In this document: positions 61,625 to 64,000 of the stretch, one piece after another
Layout: each line of letters opens with the position of its first letter
Numbering within the stretch: position 1 is the first letter of the stretch
Source of the DNA: JBBQHX01 sp035306065
GTDB lineage: Bacteria > Gemmatimonadota > Gemmatimonadetes > Gemmatimonadales > Gemmatimonadaceae
Length of the DNA stretch: 64,000 nucleotides
NCBI GenBank assembly: GCA_035306065.1
Contig: DATGOL010000007.1
Coordinates: forward strand, 4,428 to 68,427
Direction of reading: 5' to 3'
Made by a program: the position numbers and the translations under genes
Notes under the pieces: generated by a model
What the model saw: only the letters and a program-made list of their open reading frames with translations
Databases searched by the model: none
What the model was told of the DNA's origin: nothing

Positions 61625-62713
61625 TCACGCGCAGCAATCGTCGCTGCAGCCGCAGCTGCGAGAACCTGTGGCGGTGGCAACGGGCAGCTGCGCCTCCCTG
61701 TGGCCGACCTGTGCGCCTGACGCAACGGCTTCCTGTGAAGATGCCGCTGTCCTGCTGCCTGACGCTTCCGGAGCTCCCGGCTTCGTGGCACGCACGAACC
61801 CCGAGATGATCCGCCCCTGAACCTGCTCCGCAAGCGCAACATCGAGGCCCGTTCCCTCGAGCAACGCCGCGGCGTCGTCACGTGAGTAGACGCGAGTGGG
61901 CTCGATGCTGGCATTCTCGAAACCTGCCTCGTGCAGCAGGTCGAGGAACTCCTGCTCGCCGAGTGCACCTGCCACGCAGCCGGTCCAGAGCGCCATGCTC
62001 TCCTTTACCGCGTCCGGAAGGCCGGCACGAGTGATCATGTCACTCACCGCAAAGCGGCCGCCGGGCTTCAGCACTCGGAACGCCTCTCTGATCACCTGAC
62101 GCTTGTCACCAGACAGGTTGATGACACAGTTGGAAATGATGACGTCAACCGTGTTCGAAGGAAGCGGTATGGCCTCGATGTGACCCTTGAGAAACTCCAC
62201 ATTCTCGGCGCCCGCACGCGCCTTGTTCTCGAGTGCAAGCGCAAGCATCTCGTCTGTCATGTCCAGGCCGTACACCTTCCCCTTTGGCCCTACGCGCCTG
62301 GCGGAGAGCAGCACGTCAATGCCGCCACCCGAACCCAGGTCGAGCACAACCTCGCCCTCACCCAGCTCGGCCAGCGCCGTGGGGTTGCCACAGCCCAGGG
62401 AGGCGAGGAGGGCATTGGCCGGAATACCCGCCGTTTCACCGGCGTCGTACAGATCCGATGAGATGGGATCCCAAACTTCGGAGGTGGCACCGCAGCAGCC
62501 TGACGAGCCATCCTCGGGTCCGCAGCAACTGATCGCAATCGGCGCAGCGGTGCTTGCCGTGTCCTGCGCGTTGGAAGGCGCAGAGCTGCCGACACCATCG
62601 GCCACCTTTTGCGCGAGGGCACCATAACGCGCGCGCACGGTGTCACGGATGTCGCTTTCGCCAGACAGCGGTGTGGTTGGCGAGGCTGAGGTCTCTCGAG
62701 TGACGTCACTCAT
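61625..62713 (-). CDS. arsM: Arsenite S-adenosylmethionine methyltransferase ArsM
   Basis: A 362-residue class I methyltransferase. An N-terminal Cys-rich part at about residues 60-80 has SCCGPEDGSSGCCG. The SAM domain carries VVLDLGSGGGIDVLLSA, YGLDMTDEMLALA and ISNCVINLSGDKRQVI; the Cys in SNCVINL and the Cys in WTGCVAGAL are arsenic-binding Cys of the family. A C-terminal extension of about 65 residues, unlike the usual core, ends SRSCGCSDDCCA. It turns As(III) into methylated arsenicals. Transcription follows arsR, 82 bases away, with its own operator-like site in between. Confidence 0.95.
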   Translation of the reverse strand: MSDVTRETSASPTTPLSGESDIRDTVRARYGALAQKVADGVGSSAPSNAQDTASTAAPIAISCCGPEDGSSGCCGATSEVWDPISSDLYDAGETAGIPANALLASLGCGNPTALAELGEGEVVLDLGSGGGIDVLLSARRVGPKGKVYGLDMTDEMLALALENKARAGAENVEFLKGHIEAIPLPSNTVDVIISNCVINLSGDKRQVIREAFRVLKPGGRFAVSDMITRAGLPDAVKESMALWTGCVAGALGEQEFLDLLHEAGFENASIEPTRVYSRDDAAALLEGTGLDVALAEQVQGRIISGFVRATKPGAPEASGSRTAASSQEAVASGAQVGHREAQLPVATATGSRSCGCSDDCCA

Positions 62714-62742
62714 GGTGCCTGCTCCGGTTGTGGTGGGTATTA

Positions 62743-62758
62743 ATCAAGAAACGTTGAT
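62743..62758. promoter_or_regulatory. ArsR-type operator candidate before arsM
   Basis: ATCAA, six bases, then TTGAT: the same spaced inverted repeat as in the arsR promoter. It lies 30 bases before the arsM ATG on the minus strand, next to a -10-like TAATAC. The repeated spacing at two ars genes suggests that the same dimer binds both. Confidence 0.65.
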
Positions 62759-62795
62759 ACATTCGAGAAAAAAAGAGACATTCACATCAGAGTCC

Positions 62796-63134
62796 TCAGC
62801 CGCAGCAGCTCCCGGCGCGGTGCACGGGAAGCGAGCGAGCGCTGGGTTGCAGGTCGACTGTCAGGTCGTGGACTTCAGTCAGGGCTTCGGGAACGATGCT
62901 GTAATACGACCAGCGACCCTCCTTTCGGTCGACCACCAGCCCCGCTTCACGGAGCACGCGCAGGTGGAACGACAGCCGGGATTGTGCCGCATCCAGCCCG
63001 GCCTGCAGATCGCAGACGCACTGTTCGCCGCCACGGAGCATCGCGAGGATGGAGAGCCGTGTGGGGTCCGACAGCGCCTGGAACAGGGTCGAGGCGCGGC
63101 TGAGGTCGGGCAGGGGCGAGATGGTTGTGGTCAT
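62796..63134 (-). CDS. arsR: ArsR arsenic-sensing repressor
   Basis: A 112-residue winged-helix repressor. The metal box is EQCVCDLQAGL, the type I ArsR As(III) motif (C-x-C in the recognition region), after FQALSDPTRLSILAML. The DNA helix is AQSRLSFHLRVLREAGLV and the wing is DRKEGRWSYYSIV. The extra C-terminal SCCG may add a third thiol. When As(III) binds the cysteines the repressor leaves DNA; this is known in the family. It is the first gene of the arsR-arsM pair. Promoter and operator are visible just upstream. Confidence 0.95.
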   Translation of the reverse strand: MTTTISPLPDLSRASTLFQALSDPTRLSILAMLRGGEQCVCDLQAGLDAAQSRLSFHLRVLREAGLVVDRKEGRWSYYSIVPEALTEVHDLTVDLQPSARSLPVHRAGSCCG

Positions 63135-63141
63135 TGCCCGA

Positions 63142-63171
63142 AGTATATATCAACCAATATTGATATGTCAA
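63142..63171 (-). promoter_or_regulatory. arsR promoter with operator filling the spacer
   Basis: On the minus strand TTGACA (63171-63166, perfect -35), an 18-base spacer and TATACT (63147-63142, five of six) form a classic sigma-70 promoter just before arsR. An inverted repeat ATATCAA-N6-TTGATAT (63147-63166) occupies the whole spacer. A bound dimer would exclude RNA polymerase directly. Bases are seen; binding by ArsR is inferred. Confidence 0.75.
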
Positions 63172-63230
63172 CTCCGGGGTTGGACCTGTTATCGAGGGGC
63201 GGTCAGCCCCATCCGCCTGGATTGGCTGCC

Positions 63231-63305
63231 GGCGGGCCGGCTGCAGTTGCTCCCCGCCCTCGCCCGTGTATCGGCGGGCCAGCTCCAGCTGCTCCCGGCC
63301 TCGGG
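63231..63305. repeat. Imperfect direct repeat with a 42-base period
   Basis: GGCGGGCC at 63231 and again at 63273 opens two similar segments of about 32 bases, both running through CTSCAGYTGCTCCC and CCCTCG-like ends. It lies between the arsR promoter and the cupin gene, a 253-base stretch in which I find no convincing gene. Aligned by eye only. Confidence 0.35.
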
Positions 63306-63424
63306 GCTGCACCGGCGGCACTCTCTCGCTGCCACGTGATACCTTGAGGACGAACCGGCGCACCACCAGCCTGAGCTCGCCTTGCACGCCCAGCCCTCGG
63401 AACGTTTGTCCATAGAGACAGCCA

Positions 63425-63838
63425 ATGTCACTGCGCATCACACGCGTCTACGCCACTGCTGACGGACATTCGCACTTCGAAGAGATCGACATCCCGCTAC
63501 GCGACGGCGGCGACATCGGCAGGCTATCGGAGCAGCTTGCCGCACGCGGCGTCATCTTCCGCGAGAATGACCCGACCTATGACTACGACTGGCACTGTGC
63601 ACCACAGCGTCAGTTCATAGTGCTGCTGGATGGCGCCATCGAGCTGGAAGTGAGCGACGGAGAAAAGCGAAGCTTTCGCGGCGGCGACATACTACTGGTG
63701 GAAGACACGGCCGGCCGGGGGCATCGCACGCGGACTACCAACGGTGAGACGCGGCGATCGCTCTTCATACCGCTCGACGACTCAGTGAACATCCCGGGGA
63801 GTGCCAGCGCGGTTGATCGCGCTGATGCGGTGGAGTAG
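63425..63838 (+). CDS. Cupin-domain protein
   Basis: A 137-residue cupin. The barrel segments run from HFEEIDIPLRDGG, through RQFIVLLDGAIELEVSDGEK and RSFRGGDILLVEDTAGRGH to RRSLFIPLDDSVN. Motif 1 has a His earlier (WHCAPQRQFIVLLDG), and the closing His in GRGHRTR matches motif 2, so a metal is possible with two to three ligands. Substrate unknown; some relatives are small dioxygenases or sugar-binding proteins. The ATG is preceded by an A-rich AGAGACAGCCA, without a strong ribosome site. Confidence 0.8.
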   Translation: MSLRITRVYATADGHSHFEEIDIPLRDGGDIGRLSEQLAARGVIFRENDPTYDYDWHCAPQRQFIVLLDGAIELEVSDGEKRSFRGGDILLVEDTAGRGHRTRTTNGETRRSLFIPLDDSVNIPGSASAVDRADAVE

Positions 63839-63881
63839 CGCTCCACAATGTGGCGCGAAAGCGTACTCTGATGGCATTCGA

Positions 63882-63897
63882 GGGTGCCTCGGCACCC
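63882..63897 (+). terminator. Short hairpin after the cupin gene
   Basis: GGGTGC, a CTCG loop and GCACCC form a 6-base stem 44 bases past the cupin stop codon, with no T tract. It is a weak terminator candidate. Confidence 0.3.
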
Positions 63898-64000
63898 GTC
63901 TCCGGCGTTGCGCCCCTTGAACTAAAGCTGCAATTCCAGCGTCGGCGCCCGGGGCTCGGCCCTGGTGGAGGCTCAGGTGGGGCGAAGCGGAGCTTCGTCT

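Noticed and set aside
63839..64000. Start or end of a further gene at the right edge
   Set aside because: Several short open frames exist on both strands, but none has recognisable composition or a clear start or stop context.

Overview
The window is GC-rich bacterial chromosome, densely packed, with about 50 protein genes on both strands. I recognised no rRNA, tRNA, CRISPR array, transposase or phage gene. Several traits point to a Gram-negative, outer-membrane-bearing, aerobic heterotroph, most plausibly Gemmatimonadota. These are a kinase fused to a TPR ectodomain, secreted proteins whose signal peptides end in Ala-Gln, an Omp85-like barrel, large secreted peptidases, FadI/FadJ and GlpD. 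The phylum call is inference; no 16S gene or marker set lies in the window.

0-15 kb: a gene cut by the left edge, two lipoproteins, an amidohydrolase, the HtpX protease, a [2Fe-2S] protein, a TrkH/TrkA potassium uptake pair, an alpha/beta hydrolase, a DUF1279 membrane protein, CsaA, a two-domain rhodanese, an OsmC-family protein, a very large TPR metalloprotease and a DUF4142 protein. A perfect CRP-type palindrome lies between the last two. 15-21 kb: a MerC-family membrane protein behind a palindromic AT-rich site, an outer-membrane barrel protein apparently co-transcribed with a Fur-family regulator, a soluble PAS kinase ending in a degenerate receiver, and a DUF2156 protein.

21-37 kb: a ClC transporter, RsgA, a small unknown gene and proline dehydrogenase. 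A four-gene minus-strand operon follows, joined by ATGA overlaps: thiolase, FadJ-like enzyme, dipeptidyl peptidase IV and M14 carboxypeptidase. It couples fatty-acid oxidation with peptide breakdown. GlpD, GreA, a LOG-family protein and a phosphodiesterase complete the block.

37.9-47.5 kb is the most notable part: a chemosensory operon in the order CheW, CheR-TPR, CheW, MCP, CheA-REC, CheB, REC-GAF-histidine kinase. Its parts match the Pseudomonas Wsp system one for one, but the last gene is a histidine kinase with an N-terminal receiver instead of the diguanylate cyclase WspR. There is no CheY or flagellar gene, and the MCP seems to lack a HAMP domain.

47.5-55.6 kb: a small unknown gene overlapping queG, a DUF2231 membrane protein, a hydrolase-SdpR-SdpI operon linked by overlapping stop and start codons, a rhodanese, and the membrane kinase with TPRs. 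55.6-64 kb: an ArsN1-like acetyltransferase, an NhaC-type antiporter, a MacAB-like ABC exporter (adaptor, permease, ATPase), and arsR-arsM. ArsR has a textbook promoter whose spacer is filled by an inverted repeat, and a matching half-site pair lies just before arsM. A cupin gene follows; I see no gene in the last 160 bases.
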